Notes: generated by a model from the letters alone, not told the origin. A DNA stretch of 64,000 bases from Homarus americanus (GCF_018991925.1 NW_024735516.1:993501-1057500), one strand, 5' to 3'. Counted from the stretch's first letter, positions 46,521 to 58,770 are shown. Made by a program: numbers and translations.

Positions 46521-46774
46521 AACAGAAGATCGAAGCAAAGAGGAAAAGTGGAGAAAAAATCTTAAAACACTATCAATACTCAACAACTATTTACTTAAAG
46601 CAACAGGCTAACATAAATTAGGTTATGATATTCAGGTGCAGTAAGGAGGGGATGAGGAGGGCGAGGGGTTGGGGAGTGGGGGCAGTTCTCAGGTGATCCC
46701 AACTTACGTGTTTCTCTCATATAGTTTGTCATCTCAGTTTTTTTTTTCTCACAGTCCAGATATTTTAGTTTTGC
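46521..46774. other. Spacer, no gene seen
   Basis: Nothing recognised. Confidence 0.5.
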
Positions 46775-46910
46775 CGCCACACGAGCACCTTTGTTTAGCT
46801 CTCTCTTCCCCCCCCCCCTCCTTGTATCTCATGCAAGGTGAAGCGCGAAGTGATGCAGCCACCAACAGGGGAGTCAAAGTAGTTCATGTTTGTTTTGTTA
46901 CACTTAGATG
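46775..46910 (-). mobile_element. LINE 3'-tail fragment, copy 5 (diverged)
   Basis: TTTGTTTAGCTC, CTTGTATCTCATGCAAGGTG AAGCGCGAAG, CACCAACAGGGGAGTC and TAGTTCATGTTTG align in order with the 57.3-kb copy. Confidence 0.55.
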
Positions 46911-46969
46911 GTGTAAGGTCGAAGTTACCTGAGGGGGCTATTGAGTGTAGTGAAATGTTGGTGCTGGGG

Positions 46970-47025
46970 AGGAGACTCTGATGGGCAGGTGACTCTGATG
47001 GGCAGGTGACTCTGATGTACAGGTG
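46970..47025. repeat. 17-bp repeat, 3 copies
   Basis: GACTCTGATGGGCAGGT three times. Confidence 0.9.
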
Positions 47026-48095
47026 TATAGGCTGTCTTCCTCCAGCCAAGACATATAGACAGGGAGCAGTGCACCTAGTTAGACACAGTGCCCTGTTAAC
47101 GGTACTTGTAGCTGTATGTCTGTTTAGTGTGGCTTTGAATTTGAGCGTACGGTAATTAGGAGAGGATTCGAGTGTAACAACCTCGTGTATAATGACCATA
47201 TCTGTGACCATACTGCAACAATAATATAACCTTTATTATTCCTTTTTCATTTTGTTTATTTCTTTTTTCTTTACTTTTACTTACTTTTACTCCTTCTTTA
47301 TTCTCTAATTCTCCTTTCTTCTGTTCTTTCTCTGGTCTTTTATTCTCGTGAGATGGGGGAAGGTTAGGCACCTCCAGCGGCTGTATCAAGTGTCCAGACA
47401 TAAGCCCGTGATGGTATTCATTTATAAGGTTGTTCCGCTGTAGAGGTTCACAGGGCATCACGTATAATACTCTCTCGCACTTTACTGAGGAATACAATTC
47501 ACTTAATTAACGCCTCCGCTTTGTGTGTTTCTGTCTAACAATGTGTGTGTCATTTCCCATCTGTTTAATTTTTACATCACTAACTCGCCCCTCCTTCCAC
47601 CTCAAAAAAAAAAATCTTCCTTTTCTATCCATCATCTGACTGACTCTTGGGAAATGAATCATAGTGATCGATACTTCAACTCAGATCATGATTCATTATC
47701 TCATTATTACCCAACATTTAACATTTGTTTTATGAGTTTGAAGGATTAGCTGTCGAATATTACACACTTTACTGTCTTATCGATTGAAAGTGTCAATATT
47801 TGTAAACGTATATCTTTAAACCACACCTAGTAAAGCAAAGATGGCGCCTAGCCTCTTAACAAATCCTAACCCGTTACATCAGCATTAGTTAACTCATCTA
47901 CTCCATCCACGATACTATTGAGAATGTGGTCAGTTTAGAGGATGTTTATGCAGTCTGGGTGGCAGGTTGTGGGGTCGATCCAATGTTCCCACATACATAT
48001 TCATCGTGTTCCCCACCCCCTTCCCCCATGGCTCACTTGCCTTCACTATTTTCTCTCTTGTATATCCACTAGTCTCCATTCCCCATTGTTCTTTG
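47026..48095. other. Unique DNA, no gene seen
   Basis: CT/TTC-rich at 47240-47345. Frames here match no known family. Confidence 0.5.
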
Positions 48096-48097
48096 AC

Positions 48098-48130
48098 TTC
48101 TCTCTCTCTCTCTCTTCTGCTTTAGGAGTT

Positions 48131-48187
<57 letters not shown>
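48098..48187. repeat. (CT)n microsatellite, two blocks
   Basis: CT runs at 48098-48116 and 48133-48187. Confidence 0.95.
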
Positions 48188-48188
<1 letters not shown>

Positions 48189-48314
48189 GTGGCGCTCCTG
48201 TGTGATGGGGGCTCAGGGAAGTGTTCACAAGAGCTCGGTGTTGATCCCTGGCTGAGTTGTTATACCTATGCAGTAACATGCCACTGTGTTTTCTCATGCT
48301 CTGCTGTACACCCC

Positions 48315-48520
48315 CGAGAAGACGTGGTTTATTCTGCAGCTTCTCTCACCTATCCTGGCTGCTGTGTTTGGGACGTGGTTTATTCTGCAGCTTCTCTCAC
48401 CTACCCTGGCTGCTGTGTTTGGGACGTGGTTTATTCCGCAGCTTCTCTCACCTAACCTGGCTGCTGTGTTTGGGACGTGGTTTATTCTGCAGCTTCTCTC
48501 ACCTAACCTAACCTAACCTG
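48315..48520. repeat. 51-bp minisatellite, about 4 copies
   Basis: Unit GGGACGTGGTTTATTCTGCA GCTTCTCTCACCTACCCTGG CTGCTGTGTTT, exactly 51 bp (48370 to 48421). 51 is a multiple of 3, so all three plus frames stay open over it. Confidence 0.96.
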
Positions 48521-49080
48521 CCTACTTTGATTGGGAAAATTTTGGTAGTCTTTATAGATTGTTTCGAAAAGGGATCAAGTCATCGTACTCAATGGATCAA
48601 GTTATCGGAATCAAGAATCAAGTCATCGTCCTCAAGGGAATCACAGCCTCCTGAAGAATATGAATCTCCACCTAACCTACATCACGTCATGCCCACTCAC
48701 AAGTTCCACAGACACGTGCATAGAGCCAACTAATCTCTCTCTCTCTCTCTCCCTCCCTCCAGTCACCTTCCTTGAGCTCTGACAACAGCACTCTCTTTAA
48801 CACATTTCTGATTCATTAACCATCCAGGAGCCAAATACCTTTACCACCTGACAATCTGACTTAAGGTTCTTTTTAATGGAGATTATTAACATCGTCATTA
48901 GCCCAGGTTACACGGTGGATTTGGGGGCGCCGTTAATACTGTTATTGTCCTGTGTAATCTTTTATTCTTGTAATTAAATGTCAATAGGTTTCTTTGTTGG
49001 CCGCGTGTATGTTTATATCGTGAATAGAGTTAGTGAGTATTTTATTAGCGGTCGAGAGGGGTATTGTGTTAATAGTTGTT
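48521..49080. other. Spacer with weak ~22-bp repeat and (CT)n
   Basis: GGATCAAGTCATCGTACTCA A-like units at 48570-48650 resemble the 23-bp minisatellite (CATCGTCCTCAA). CT run at 48735-48753. No gene was seen. Confidence 0.55.
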
Positions 49081-49082
49081 CA

Positions 49083-49172
49083 TCTGATCACATGAAGATT
49101 AGACACCCTAGTTGATTTCATCCAGGGATTAAACACACTCTAATGCTACCGAGGGGTTAGGTTAGGTGTCGG
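49083..49172. mobile_element. Foldback family, copy 11 (left half)
   Basis: GATCACATGAAGATTAGACA CCCTAGTTGATTTCATCCAG GG, ATTAAACACACTCTAATGCT ACCGAGGGGTTAGG. It is cut directly by the following C-rich repeat. Confidence 0.75.
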
Positions 49173-49174
49173 GA

Positions 49175-50310
49175 GTCTACCATGACACCTCACCCTCCAC
49201 CATGACACCTCACCCTCCACCATGACACCTCACCCTCCACCATGGCACCTCTTCCTCACCAGGACACCTCACACTTCACCACACCTCACCCCCACCATAA
49301 CCCTCTACCATGGCACCTCACCCTCCCACTATGACACCACCCTCCACCATCACCCCTCACCCCCACCACTGCACCTCACCCCCACCACCTCACCCCCCAC
49401 CATAGCACCTCCCGCCCACCTGGCACCTCACCCCCCACCATGGCACCACCACGCCCTCCACCATGGCACACCCCCACCATGGCACCGCACCCCCACCACT
49501 GCACCTCACACCTCGCCCCCACCCCTCGCCCCACCACTGCACCTCAGCACCTCCACCCCCCACCCTCTGCACCCCCACCATAGCACCTCGCCGCCCACCA
49601 CTGCACCCCCCCCACCACCACCCCCACCATGGCACACACCCCCCCACCATGGCACCACCCTCCCACCATGGCACCTCGCCCCCCCACCATGGCACCACAC
49701 CTCCCACCATAGCACCTCGCCCCACCACTCACCTCCACCCCACCATAGCACCTCACCCCCCACATAGCACCTCACGCCCCACCACATGGCACCTCACCCC
49801 CACCATGTTTCCTCACACCCCCCACCACACACACTGACACCCTCACCCACCACCACCATCACCCCCCTCACCCCCACCACTGCACCTCACCCCACACCTC
49901 CACCCTCCTACGCCAGCACCTCCCACCCCCCCACCATAGCACCACACCCCCCACCATGTACCACACCCCCCCCTACATGGCACCTCGCCCCCCCCACCAC
50001 ACCACCCCTCACCTCCACCTCACACCTCGCCCCCTACCCAGCACCTCACCCCACCATGGCACCTCACCCCCCCACCATGGCACCTCACCCCCCCACCATG
50101 GCACCTCCACCCTCCACCAGCACCTCCCCCCACCATCCCCTCACCCCTACCATGGCACCTCACCCCCCACCACCCACCACCTCACCCCCACCATCACCAA
50201 CTCACCCACCACCATCCCCCACCATCACACCTCCCCACCATGGCACCTCACCCCCACCATGGCACCTCACCCCCCACCATGGCACCTCACCCCCACCGTG
50301 GCTACCAGTT
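49175..50310. repeat. C-rich ~19-bp minisatellite (CACCATGGCACCTCACCCC)
   Basis: About 1.1 kb of units 15-24 bp long containing CCATGG or CCATAG. C-rich DNA without T-A-A/T-G-A words leaves long frames open on both strands. The 181-, 239- and 481-aa frames are therefore not genes. Confidence 0.95.
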
Positions 50311-50404
50311 CGCCAGGCGTCTACTGTCGGACAGGTATTGATCAGTGGGCGGCGCGGCAGTACCTGTTGCTCCGCCCTCATATTTTCCTTCACACCTGTT
50401 GCTA
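50311..50404. other. Short unique spacer
   Basis: Nothing recognised. Confidence 0.5.
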
Positions 50405-50625
50405 CTCTACGCACTCCTCCTCTTCCTCTTTTTCCTCTTCTTCTTCTTCTTCCTCTTTTTCTTCCTCTTCCTCTTTTTCCTCTTCCTCTTCCCCTTTTTC
50501 CTCTTCTTCCTCTTCCTCTTTTTCCTCTTCTTCCTCTTCCTCTTTTTCCTCTTCTTCCTCTTCCTCTTCTTCCTCTTCCTCTTCCTCTTCCTCTTCTTCC
50601 TCTTCCTCCTCTTTCCCTTTTTTTT
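50405..50625. repeat. (CTTCCT)n polypyrimidine tract
   Basis: TTCCTCTTCCTCTTTTTCCTC units. It gives a poly-Glu frame on the minus strand. Confidence 0.95.
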
Positions 50626-50854
50626 TACTATCCCTGCGTTCTTTTCTTTTATGTTCGTCTTTATTTATATCGTAATCTTCATCTTTTATCTCTTCCCACA
50701 CTAGTTATTTTCTCTTCCTTTCTCTTTTTCATGTTTATTCATTCTCTCTTATCTATTATTTATGATATTGTTCTCACGTTGTTTACATTCTTCCTTGTTT
50801 CTTCTCTTATTTCTTCTATTTTGGAGTACTTCTCTTTCTTTCTTTTGTCTCCTT

Positions 50855-51065
50855 CACCCCATCCTTCACTTCCATCCTTCACCCCATCCTTCACCCCATC
50901 CTTCATCCCTATCCTGCACTTAATCCATCCATTCTCCATCCTACTCCCATCCTTCCATCCTTCACTCCCATCCTTCACTCCAATCCTTCACCCCATCCTT
51001 CACTTTCATCCTTCACTTCCATCCTTCACTCCCATCCTTCACCCCATCCTTCACCTCATCCCCTC
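50855..51065. repeat. ~15-bp minisatellite (CATCCTTCACCCCAT)
   Basis: Around 14 units with CACTTC/CACCCC variants. Confidence 0.93.
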
Positions 51066-51465
51066 ATTTTGTTCCTCGTTTCTCCTCTTCCTTCCATCAT
51101 TCACCTCTGCATTATACACTTCTTTAGCTATAATCTTTCACATCCTGTTCTTTCATTCTGTTCATCAACCTCTGTCCAGTTCTCTGTTCAATGTTTTTTT
51201 GTTCATTTTGGTTCATCTCCTTGTACAGTAGTTGTGTTTCATGTGCAGGTGTGTGGGTGTGTGGGCGCATAGGTGCGTAGGTGTTTGTGTATGTGGGTTT
51301 GTCTGTGAGTGTGTGGGTGTGAATATAAGTGGGTGTATTGTATATGTATGTATGTGTGTATGTGTGTGTGTAAGGTGTGCAAGTATGTTGTTGTGTAAGT
51401 GTGTGGGGGTGTAAGTACGAAGTCGTGTAAGTATGTGGTCAAGTAAGTATGTAAAGTATGAGTAT

Positions 51466-51500
<35 letters not shown>
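51066..51500. repeat. Spacer then GT-rich degenerate repeat and (CA)n
   Basis: GTGTGTGGGTGTG and GTAAGTATGTGG units from 51245 to 51465, then CA dinucleotides at 51471-51499. Confidence 0.85.
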
Positions 51501-51503
<3 letters not shown>

Positions 51504-51899
51504 TATGGAAGACATACACAGTTGTACATGGTAGCGAGGGAACACTCCAACAAACAACCCAGTTCTGATACAACACTCTTGAATCTGTATACCTGGACGT
51601 GTGGTAGTACCTGTGGTGTCGTCTCTTAGATTAACGCAACGATAAACACTGAAGTGGCTGCGTCCTGTGGGAGTAAGTAGAGAGCAGGGACTGGTTTTCT
51701 CCGTGGGATGCATACAACATGAACACCCATAAATCAGTTTTATTGATTCCAAGATGAGAAAAATAAGGCTCTGATAGTCTATATTTAGTGTGTGGTTTGT
51801 TTACGTTGGGGAGTGAGAGACGCAGCGGGAAGTAAACTATTCCTCAACTCTCTCATATCTAACTTGGCTCTCGGAATGATTTTATGATTGTCAGGTATC
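51501..51899. other. Unique DNA, no gene seen
   Basis: Nothing recognised. Confidence 0.5.
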
Positions 51900-51902
51900 T
51901 AG

Positions 51903-52105
51903 AATGGAGTGTGGTGGCTGAGTGCATCCAGTGCTCGTCTCCTGTCCTGAAGGTCACTGGCTTGTACCCGGGGCACTCCTAGTCTACCCAGCTGTGAATG
52001 GTACTTGAATTTACAGCTGAGGAAGTGAAGGGGGATAAAAGCAACAGCCAGACACAATGCCTTCCCTGTGTACCGAAGGCCTATAGGACCCACTTACCTG
52101 TAACT
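51903..52105 (+). mobile_element. tRNA-derived SINE, copy 4
   Basis: GTGTGGTGGCTGAGTGCATC CAG (A box), TCACTGGCTTGTACCC (B-box-like), CCAGCTGTGAATGGTACTTG, TTTACAGCTGAGGAAGTGAA and GACCCACTTACC follow the family order. The CTACAGTGT...TATCC block present in the other copies is missing, an internal deletion. Confidence 0.8.
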
Positions 52106-52209
52106 ATGAAGGTAATTAAACTTCAGAGGACACTGTCGAGGCGCCTCCTTCACCAGTAAGACGCATATCTATGACGCTCCACACCAAGGACGGGAAGGGG
52201 AGCCAGCGT

Positions 52210-52220
52210 GGGGTCAGGGA

Positions 52221-52261
<41 letters not shown>

Positions 52262-52440
52262 CCCACCTTCCTCAACCCCCTCCTCCGTCCCCCCTATTTT
52301 TCTTAACCTCCCTTCCTCCCACTCTCCGCCCCCTTCCCTACCAAGCTCCCTCTCTTTTTAACTCCCTCTCGCCCACACTCTCTCTCTCTCTCTCTCACTA
52401 GCCTCCCCTCTCTCTCTCACTAGCCTCCACTCTCTCCCCT
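52210..52440. repeat. (CT)n and C/T-rich low complexity
   Basis: CT runs at 52222-52258 and 52378-52397 with CCTCCC sequence between. Confidence 0.93.
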
Positions 52441-52489
52441 CTCTATCAAGTGTTGTTTACACCTGTATATGTTTAGAGGCATTTCACCT

Positions 52490-52600
52490 TGTATTCATAT
52501 TGGTATGTGGGCGTGTATGTGAGTGTACTAGTATGTGGGTATGTAAGTATTGTATGTGGGTGTACAAGTATGTGGGCGTGTGGGCGGAGTAGATGAAGGT
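52490..52600. repeat. ~22-bp TATGTGGG repeat
   Basis: TATGTGGGCGTGTATGTGAG and variants, about five copies. Confidence 0.8.
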
Positions 52601-52669
52601 GATGGACGGGCGGCCTAACTGAGTTGTTGGTTCATTATGTGGTCTAATGAGCACCGTAATGACGTCACC

Positions 52670-53058
52670 GAGGCACAGGTGAGGTAAAGGTGAGGCACAG
52701 GTGAAATGGTGAGGTACATGTGAGGTACAGGTGAGGCACAGGTGAGACAGCGAGACACATAACTGATATAGGTGAGACATACTGTTGATAAGACACGAGA
52801 CACAAAGAGACATAGATAACGGTAAGATAGGTGAGGCACAGGTAAGACAGGTGAGACACAGACACACAGGTGAGACACAGGTAAGACAGGTGGGACACAG
52901 GCACAGGTGAGACACAGGTAAGACAGGTGGGACAGAAACACAGGTAAGAGAGGTGAGACACAGGCACAGGTGAGACACAGAAACACAGACACAGGTAAGA
53001 CACTGAGAGACACAAACAAAGGAAATACACAGGTGAGACATAGAGAGACAACAGGTAA
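52670..53058. repeat. GGTGAGACACAGGTAAGACA minisatellite
   Basis: Units of ~10-20 bp with AGGTGAG and ACACAGGTAAGACAG words. The minus-strand frames of 185, 152 and 128 aa (SHLCLTC-like repeats) are artefacts. Confidence 0.92.
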
Positions 53059-53134
53059 CATGAAGCTCCTCACTTTTCTCTCCCCTCCCTCACGTCTCTT
53101 GAAAAACCTTGATCAAAGTTATAATTGACTTTCT

Positions 53135-56100
53135 GGGGGGCAAGAGAGTGCTGTAGGCTTATTGTAGCGGCAGATGTATTTATGTCGACGGGGGCAAGAG
53201 AGTGCTGTAGGCTTATTGTAGCGGCAGATGTATTTATGTCGACGGGGGCAAGAGAGTGCTGTGGAAAGCTTGTTAGTAGGGCAGATGTATTTAGTCGACA
53301 GGGGGGGCAAGAAAGTGCTGTGGAAACCCCATTGTAGCGGCAGATGTATTTGCTTATGTCGACGGGGGCAAGAAGAGGTGCCGCCAGGCTTATTGTAGGG
53401 CAGATGTATTTATGTCGACAGGGGGGCAAGAGGTGCTGTGGAAGCATTGTAGAGCAGATGTATTTATGTCGACGGGGGCAAGAGAGTGCTGTAGGCTTAT
53501 TGTGAAGAGGCAGATGTATTTATGTCGACAGGGGGCAAGAGAGTGCTGTGGAAAACATTGTAGAGGCAGATGTATTTATGTCGACGGGGGCAAGAAGAGA
53601 GTGCTGTGGAAACATTGTAGAGGCAGATGTATTTATGTCGACGGGGCAAAGAAGAGAGTGCTGTAGGCTTATTGTAGCGGTAGATGTATTTATGTCGACA
53701 GGGGCAAGAAAGTGCTGTAGGCTTATTGCTTAGAGGCAGATGTATTTATGTCGACAGGGGCAAGAGAGTGCTGTAGGCTTATTGTAGAGCAGATGTATTT
53801 ATGTCGACGGGGGCAAGAACGTCACTGTAGGCTTATTGTAAGAGGCAGATGTGTTGCTGTCGACAGGGGGGCAAAGTGCTGTGAAGCTTATTGGCAAGGC
53901 AGATGTATTTATGTCGACGGGGGCAGAAGAGTGCTGTAGGCTTATTGTACCGGCAGATGTATTTATGTCGACAGAACGAAGAGTGCTGTAGGCTTATTGT
54001 GGCAGCAGATGTATTTATGTCGACGGGGGCAAGAGAGTGCTGTGGAAGCTTGTAGAGGCAGATGTTATTTATGTCGACGGGGGCAAGAGTGCTGTGGAAG
54101 CTTATTGTAGCGGCAGATGTATTTATGTCGACGGGGGCAAGGGTGCTGTGAGGCTTGTAGGAGCAGATGTATTTATGTCGACGGGAGCAAGAGTGCTGTA
54201 GGCTTATTGTAGAGAGCAGATGTATTTATGTCGACAGGGGGCAAGAGAGTGCTGTAAACCTTATTGTAGCAGCAGATGTATTTATGTCGACGGGGGGCAA
54301 GAGAGTGCTGTAGGCTTATTGTAGAGGCAGATATTTATGTCGACAGGGGCAAGAAGAGTGCTGTAGGCTTATTGTAGCAGATGTATTTATGTCGACAGGG
54401 GGCAAGAGTGCTGTGGAAACATTGTAGAGGCAGATGTATTTATGTCGACAGGGGGCAAGAGTGCTGTAGGCTTATTGTAGAGAGGCAGATGTATTTATGT
54501 CGACAGGGAGCAAGAGAGTGCTGTGAAGCATTGTAGAGGCAAGATGTATTTATGTCGACAGGGGCAGAGAGTGCTGTGGGCTTATTGTAGCGGCAGATGT
54601 ATTTATGTCGACGGGGAACCGAAGTGCTGTAGGCTTATTGTGAGGCAGATGTATTTTATGTCGACGGGGAACTGAGGTGCTGTAGGCTTATTGTAGGGCA
54701 GATGTATTTATGTCGACGGGAGCAAAGAGAGTGCTGTAGGCTTATTGTAGAGGCAGATGTATTTATGTCGACGGGGGAGCAAGAGAGTGCTGTAGGCTTA
54801 TTGTGGCAGCAGATGTATTTATGTCGACGGGGCAAGAGTGCTGTGGAAGCAGCAAGGCAGATATTTATGTCGACGGGGGCAAGAGAGTGCTGTGAAGCTT
54901 ATTGTAGAGCAGATGTATTTATGTCGACAGGGGCAAGAAAGTGCTGTGGAAGCAATAGCAGCAACCAGATGTATGTCGACAGGGGCAAAAGGATAACAGG
55001 CTTATTGTAGCGGCAGATGTATTTATGTCGACAGGGGGCAAGAGAGTGCTGTGGGCTTATTGTAGCGGCAGATGTATTTTATGTCGACGGGGGCAAAGTG
55101 CTGTAAACTATTGTAGAGGCAGATGTGATTTATGTCGACGGGGCAAGAGAGTGCTGTAAACGGTAGCGGCAGATGTATTTATGTCGACGGGGGCAGAAAG
55201 AGTGCTGTAGGCTTATTGTAGAGAGCAGATGTATTTATGTCGACAGGGGGCAAGAGTGCTGTAGGCTTATTGTAGAGGCAGATGTATTTATGTCGACAGG
55301 GGCAAGAGTGCTGTGAAGCTTATTGGCGGCAACAGATGTATTTATGTCGACGGGGGCAAGAAGAGTGCTGTGGAAGCGGTGTAGAGAGCAGATGTATTTA
55401 TGTCGACAGGGGGCAAGAGAGTGCTGTAGGCTTATTGTAGAGGCAGATGTATTTATGTCGACAGGGGCAAAGAAAGTGCTGTGAACAACCCAGCAGCAGC
55501 AGATGTATTTATGTCGACGGGGGGCAAGAGAGTGCTGCTGCAAGGCTTAGTAAGCAGCCGCCGTTGTATTTAATAATCGACGAGGGGGCAGAGTGCCTGT
55601 GGGCTTATTGTAGCGGCAGATGTATTTATGTCGACGGGGGCAAAGAGAGTGCTGTAGGCTTGTGTGGCAGCAGATGTATTTTATGTCGACGAAAAGGGCA
55701 AGAGGTGCTGTAGGCTTATTGTAGAGGCAGATGTATTTATGTCGACAGGGGCAAGAAGAGTGCTGTAGGCTTATTGTGGCAACGAATGTATTTATCGACG
55801 AAACTGAAAGTGCTGTAGGCTTATTGTAAGACAGATGTATTTATGTCGACGGGGGGCAAGAAAGTGCTGTAGGCTTATTGTAGCGGCCAGATGTATTATT
55901 TATGTCGACAGGGGGCAAAGAAGGTGCTGTAGGCTTATTGGCAGCGGTATTAGATGTATTTATGTCGACAGGGCCAGAAGTGCTATGAAGCTTATTGTAG
56001 GAGCCAGATGTATTTATGTCGACAGGGGGCAAGAGAGTGCTGTAGGCTTATTATGAGGCAGATGTATTTATGTGTCGACGGAAAGTGCTGTAAACGGTAG

Positions 56101-56790
56101 CCAGCGGCAGATGTATTTATGTCGACAGGGGCAAGAGAGTGCTGTAGGCTTATTGGCAAGAGGCAGATGTATTTATGTCGACAGGGGGCAAGAGAGTGCT
56201 GTAGGCTTATTATGGCAACCAGATGTATTTATATCGACAGGGGGCAAGAAGAGTGCTGTAGGCTTATTGTAGAGGCAGATGTATTTATGTCGACGGGGGG
56301 CAAGAGAGTGCTGTAAACTATTGTAGCGGTAGATGTATTTATGTCGACAGGGGGCAAAGAAGAGAGTGCTGTAGGCTTATTTATGGCAGCAGATGTATTT
56401 ATGTCGACGAGGGGCAAGAGAGTGCTGTAGGCTTATTGTGAGAGACAGATGTATTTATGTCGACAGGGAACCCAGAAAGTGCTGTGGAAGCCTTGTGTAA
56501 GGAGCAGATGTATTTATGTCGACGGGGGCAAGAGAGAGTGCTGTGGAGGCTTATTGTGGCAAAGGCAAATGTATTTATGTCGACGAAGACAAGAGAGTGC
56601 CTGTAGGCTTATTGTGGCAGTGGATAATTTATATCGACAGGGGCAAGAGAGTGCTGTAGGCTTGTGTAGAGACGGATCATATTTATGTCGACAGGGAACA
56701 AAGAGTGCTGTATGAAGCTATTGTGGCAGCAGATGTATTTATGTCGACGGGGGCAAGAGAGTGCTGTAGGCTTATTGTAGCGGCAGATGT
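53135..56790. repeat. 54-bp satellite array with GTCGAC core, about 67 copies
   Basis: Unit GGGGGCAAGAGAGTGCTGTA GGCTTATTGTAGCG, GCAGATGTATTTATGTCGAC. The period is exactly 54 bp in full copies (GCGGCAG at 53167 and 53221). GCAGATGTATTTATGTCGAC is intact in most units, and AGTGCTGT is also well kept. The GGGGGCAAGAGAG and AGGCTTATTGTAGCGG parts vary (for example GGAAACATTGTAGAGG, GAAGCTTATTGGCAAG, GGCTTATTGTGGCAGCAG). A period divisible by 3 explains the many short MYLCRRG-like frames. The array ends abruptly on both sides in unrelated sequence. Confidence 0.98.
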
Positions 56791-56824
56791 AGGTGTTGTA
56801 TGTCGGCAGTGTGGTACTTTTTCC

Positions 56825-56900
56825 CCTCACCACAGCTCGCCCACATCTCGCCCACCAGCTCGCCCACATCTCGCCCACCAGCTCGCCCACATCTCGCCAG
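56825..56900. repeat. 22-bp repeat (CTCGCCCACATCTCGCCCACCA)
   Basis: About three and a half copies. Confidence 0.93.
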
Positions 56901-56966
56901 GTCGTTATGATAGAGGTGATGGCAGGACGGTGTTTATGTGTGGTGACTTCATGTGATGTTGTGTTA

Positions 56967-56967
<1 letters not shown>

Positions 56968-57012
<45 letters not shown>

Positions 57013-57119
57013 TTTCTTTAAGTCTCATTCTTTCTCTTTCTCAACTTTTTTCTCTGTTCATGTTTTCAACTATTTCTGTTACTCTATTTCCTTTATTTTT
57101 GTCTCGTTATTTTTGTTTC

Positions 57120-57201
<82 letters not shown>
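56968..57201. repeat. Two (CT)n microsatellites
   Basis: CT runs at 56970-57009 and 57124-57201 with a T-rich spacer. Confidence 0.95.
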
Positions 57202-57206
<5 letters not shown>

Positions 57207-57309
57207 CCCTGATTCATTATCTTCTATATTTACCTCATAATCAACCTCATATTTTATTTGTCCACTTCCCTGGGGTTTTTGCTCTCATCTTTCCGGGTTA
57301 TTTTCGCAT

Positions 57310-57545
57310 CAGAGGCCAGATTTTTACAGATTGCCCTGGAGGCTAGTTTATTGGGCACCCCTTATCCTGTGCAAGGTGACGCAGAAGCGTTACAGTGCCC
57401 AACTGGGAAGCATGCTAGTTCATGCTTGCCTTTATGACTCATGCATTAAGGGCTTGGAAGCCTGAAGGGTCATGGGTTTTGTCAGCAAGTTACATAAAAG
57501 TGACAGAATGATGAGTGTGGGGGGACATCAGAGGCCAGTCATGTG
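57310..57545 (-). mobile_element. LINE 3'-tail fragment, copy 6 (best preserved)
   Basis: Plus-strand order: GGAGGCTAGTTTATTGGGCA CCCC, TTATCCTGTGCAAGGTGACG, GTGCCCAACTGGGAAGCATG, TTCATGCTTGCCTTTATGAC, CCTGAAGGGTCATGGGTTTT and AAGTTACATAAAAGTGACAG. Read as minus it ends with a polyadenylation-like AATAAACTAG. Confidence 0.78.
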
Positions 57546-57655
57546 ACCCCTGACCTCTGATCTCTGATCTCTGACCTAAAATCCAGCGGCTGGTTTTCCC
57601 CTTTTGGTGGGTCAATCCGCCTAATGGATGTTGGCTCCGTGATCCAGACCTGCTG
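57546..57655. other. Spacer with CTGACCTCTGATCT repeats
   Basis: Four short TGACCTCTGATC-like words at 57548-57582. No gene was seen. Confidence 0.6.
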
Positions 57656-57667
57656 TACTGTACTCTA

Positions 57668-57812
57668 TATCACCTATGGCACATCTGATGATTAAACACC
57701 TCGGGTTAAAGCGCGTGATGATTAACCTCCTGAATACTAACCTAAACTAACCTATAGCCTAGCCTAATTTAACCTAACCTAACCTAACCTAACCTAACCT
57801 AGCCTTGTCTAG
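57668..57812. mobile_element. Foldback family, copy 12 (CCTAA orientation)
   Basis: TATCACCTATGGCACATCTG ATGATTAAACACC, GCGTGATGATTAACCTCCTG AATAC, then CCTAACC repeats. The right arm is not recognised. Confidence 0.65.
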
Positions 57813-57899
57813 CCAGCTGTTTGTACCCCATCTTCGTGCCAGTTACTGAAAATGCAGCCTGGCGTCACTTTCTGGAGGAGACGTGTGACGATGTTTGGT

Positions 57900-57936
57900 T
57901 TGTGTGTGTGTGTGTGTGTGGAGGTAGTCGTTGCTC

Positions 57937-57982
<46 letters not shown>

Positions 57983-58028
57983 CACTACACCACCACCACC
58001 ACCACTACCACCACTACCACCACTACTC
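57900..58028. repeat. (GT)n, (AAT)n and (CAC)n cluster
   Basis: GT at 57900-57919, AAT at 57938-57978, CAC/CACTAC at 57986-58025. Confidence 0.93.
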
Positions 58029-58199
58029 TCAGGGAACAACACCATAAACAATGAACAGATATAGTGAGATGGGCAGAGACACACGACGCATGGAAAGCTT
58101 TAAGGCGTGTTATCACAGCTACAGTATAGCCGGAGGATGTGACGACTCTAGACGTGACTAGACTTGAACGTATCCGGGAGTGGAATGTTTTCTTCAGGG

Positions 58200-58726
58200 T
58201 TTCTCTACATACATACATATCACCGCTCCATACATACACACTTATATTTTCACCTTACACGTAAACTCTTTCAATACACCGTTATTGTACCATTACACAT
58301 ATTATTACACATACACTCCATACATACACACATACATTACACGTACACTACATACATACACATATATTACATTACCTCCATTACATACATTACACATACA
58401 CTACATACATACACACATATATTACACGTACACTCCATACATACACACATACATTACACATACACTACATACATACACACATATATTACACATACACTAC
58501 ATACATACACACACATATGTAGTACACATACACTACATACATACATACACACCCATATATATTCCACGTACACTACATACATACATACATACACATATAG
58601 TACACATACACTACATAAATACACATATATATACTGTTTATTACACATACATTACACATACAGTATACACACATACGGTACACATACATACATACATACA
58701 TACATACATACATACATACATACATT

Positions 58727-58770
<44 letters not shown>
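58200..58770. repeat. ACATACA-rich minisatellite, (CATA)n and (CA)n
   Basis: Units of ~32-40 bp built from ATTACACATACACTACATAC and ATACACACATAT, then CATA at 58683-58725 and CA at 58730-58769. The 221- and 182-aa Thr/His/Tyr frames are artefacts. Confidence 0.95.

Noticed and set aside
45577..46586. Minus-strand frames of 191-222 aa (SPTLHPHLTSLTTHV repeats)
   Set aside because: They translate the 43-bp minisatellite. Three overlapping frames are all open.
49786..51231. 481-aa plus-strand open frame
   Set aside because: It runs through a C-rich minisatellite, a polypyrimidine tract and another minisatellite. Composition is Pro/Thr/His then Ser/Leu/Phe, and other frames on both strands are equally open.
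53119..56715. Many 60-100 aa frames with MYLCRRG or DINTSA repeats
   Set aside because: By-products of the 54-bp satellite, whose period is divisible by 3. They are interrupted by frame changes throughout.
53135..56790. Possible CRISPR-like array
   Set aside because: The whole 54-bp unit repeats, so there are no unique spacers. The context is eukaryotic and no cas genes are present.
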